Shown here piece by piece: positions 62,769-64,000 of a stretch of DNA of 64,000 bases. The notes beneath the pieces were generated by a model, which ran no database searches, was not told where the DNA came from, and saw only the letters and a program-made list of their open reading frames with translations. The stretch is from Sinotaia quadrata (Eukaryota > Mollusca > Gastropoda > Architaenioglossa > Viviparidae). The stretch is taken from NCBI GenBank assembly GCA_028829895.1, contig CM054181.1:13607001-13671000 (forward strand). The letters are read 5' to 3'. Within the stretch, counting starts at the first letter, position 1. Every line of letters begins with the position of its first letter. The translations under genes were made by a program, and so were the position numbers.

Positions 62769-64000
62769 GTATGTAATTAAAGTATTTTGTCTTACATTAT
62801 ATTTTAAAAGTTTACTTTTAGCTTGGAAAATTACATTACAAATTATGGAAATGAATGCTGGAGACTAAAAATTTGTATGTTACTTTGTCAGCAGAGTGTC
62901 TTTAATCATTATGCTATATTATTTCTTCAGTGTTATTCACTGTATTTGCATGAATAATTTATGTTACACATTTTTTAATGATTTATAAAAATTTATTTTA
63001 CACTTAATTATTTTTAATATTTAATAACAAAATAGATGGATTTTCTTTAAATTTGTTTTCACAAAAAAATAATTTATATAAATGTTTTTGTTATTTATTT
63101 AATTCATTTGAATGAATTGACAAATTTTTATTCACTTCAAAAAGAATTTATAAATATATATTTGGTGTTGTTTATTTTTTAAAATTTACTTTATGTACAT
63201 TAAAATTAATACATTATTTTGAAATATTATAACTATAAGATTAAGATTAATAAGAAGCAAAAACAGACTGCATTGAATCAGGAATTGCTGTGCTTTACAT
63301 TTTTAAACTGTAAAAATTCAAATTTAATTTTGTTTTTCTTAATAGAATTTTATTAGAATTAGAAAACAGAATTAGTACACAGAACAGAGCTTTTGCTTTT
63401 ATTTTAATAAAATAGCACCAAATATGATTTATTAATTCAATGTAGCATTAACTGAATAAGTGATAATGATTGCAAGTCTGATGTACAGTGATCAAACTAG
63501 TAATAGTACATGTAGAAGAAAAAAAAATTAATTGTTTTTATATTTATTCATTTTTTACTTAAGTATAGAGTCTGGTATTAGCAATACTAATATTGTAATA
63601 ATCATGCTTTCCTTTAAATAGTTCTTCATGGTTTAGAAAAGTTTTGACATAGTAAAATTTAGAATTTAATAAATTTGAATTTTTATTTATTTATTTAGGG
63701 TTAGGGTTTGGGTCACTTTGACATTTAACAATTTATACAAACATTTAAGTTTAGAAATAAAATAGAGATAGGCACATTTACTCCACCACATATTTAAATA
63801 TTTTTTTTCTCATTGTACTAGGCGAGGTTGCTTCGTCCACTGATACTGAAGAAGACAAAATTAAAAAGGGAAATGATGGTGCTCTTGTAGAAAGTGAAGA
63901 TAGTGATGATATTTCTGAGACTGGTTCTCTCTCTGACTCTGACAAAGAAAAGGGGAGTGGTAAGGAGTCCAAAACAAAAAAGAAAAAGAAACATAAACAC
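61616..64000 (+). CDS. Unrecognised Ser/Thr/Lys-rich protein, probably nuclear; 5' part, runs off right edge
   Basis: Exons 61616-62768 (384 codons plus one base) and 63822 to beyond 64000. The start is the first in-frame ATG after an in-frame TAA (61610-61612), with A at -3 and G at +4. Exon 1 encodes a low-complexity protein: MADIPMESIPLPGEKRKSSE, a basic patch KKPVKIRRFD, long Ser/Thr-rich stretches, and one more ordered-looking segment, AYPTYAMSIEEINRLLDAEI (residues about 178-197). The exon 1 end is QESLARILGTTKTERKG. The donor GATG|GTATGT joins acceptor TACTAG|GC to give Gly-Glu-Val. Exon 2 is acidic/Ser-rich (ESEDSDDISETGSLSDSDKE) and then a Lys/His run (KTKKKKKHKH). This composition is typical of nuclear or splicing-associated proteins, but I recognise no family. 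Confidence 0.75.
62769..63821 (+). other. Intron 1 of the rightmost gene
   Basis: 1,053 bp, very AT-rich, donor GTATGT, acceptor GTACTAG. Near its 3' end (about 63711-63790) lies a third copy of the repeat terminus seen at 59755-59830, ending ATTTACTCCACCACA. Confidence 0.7.
63711..63790 (-). repeat. Dispersed repeat terminus, third copy
   Basis: Same orientation as the right arm end (59755-59830). The two share GTCACT(T/C)TGA, CAATTTATA and ATAGGCA..TTTACTCC(A/G)CCACA with small indels. Read on the minus strand it starts TGTGGTGGAGTAAATGTGCC. Confidence 0.65.
63822..64000 (+). CDS. Coding exon 2 of unrecognised nuclear-type protein, truncated by window end
   Basis: Phase matches exon 1 (split Gly codon). 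Acidic Ser-rich stretch followed by a KKKKKHKH run at the window end. The opposite-strand frames here (63778-64000) are shadows. Confidence 0.75.

Noticed and set aside
63695..63706. TTAGGGTTAGGG as an interstitial telomere repeat
   Set aside because: Only two units; expected by chance and not evidence of a telomeric fusion.

Overview
This is an AT-rich eukaryotic nuclear window with spliced genes, long introns, many short tandem duplications and interspersed transposons. The proteins are animal-like: a GH56 hyaluronidase and a class I Golgi alpha-mannosidase. Together with the very AT-rich introns and LTR elements this suggests an invertebrate. A gastropod mollusc is my best guess, but nothing in the sequence proves the taxon.

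Layout. (1) 1-2866, minus strand: the 5' two coding exons of a secreted hyaluronidase; the rest lies beyond the left edge. A 171-bp hAT-type MITE sits in its first coding intron. (2) 2867-6111: a divergent intergenic region holding both promoters. (3) 6112-45181, plus strand: a complete 11-coding-exon alpha-1,2-mannosidase gene (MAN1A-like, GH47). The spliced CDS is 1,884 nt (627 aa) with consistent phases throughout. (4) Its intron 3 (8129-31333, about 23 kb) is enlarged by a 17.5-kb composite retroelement (13142-30686) in antisense orientation, flanked by the 5-bp target duplication AAATG. It reads LTR-internal-LTR-internal-LTR, with LTRs of about 2 kb, a tRNA-Pro-like PBS and a polypurine tract. 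Each internal region carries one long reading frame (1,156 aa in the intact copy) and no recognisable protease, RT, RNase H or integrase. The left copy is split by a second, very young, non-autonomous LTR element (16092-19499; 827-bp LTRs with one difference seen; tRNA-Ser-like PBS; 4-bp target duplication ATAG). (5) 45182-61615: a long non-coding stretch with the mannosidase 3' UTR, microsatellites, a 120-bp hAT MITE with a perfect 8-bp target duplication, a poly-G tract and an inverted pair of decayed, possibly kelch-derived copies. (6) 61616-64000, plus strand: the first two coding exons of an unrecognised Ser/Thr/Lys-rich, probably nuclear protein that runs off the right edge.

The three host genes show no obvious shared pathway, beyond two of them acting on glycans (hyaluronan breakdown; N-glycan trimming). 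The two most unusual features are the pol-less LTR element with its giant ORF in a shared-LTR dimer, and a roughly 40-bp minisatellite grown from the 5' splice site of mannosidase exon 8, which creates a ladder of decoy donor sites. All coordinates come from reading the sequence by eye. Identity statements are visual and not computed.
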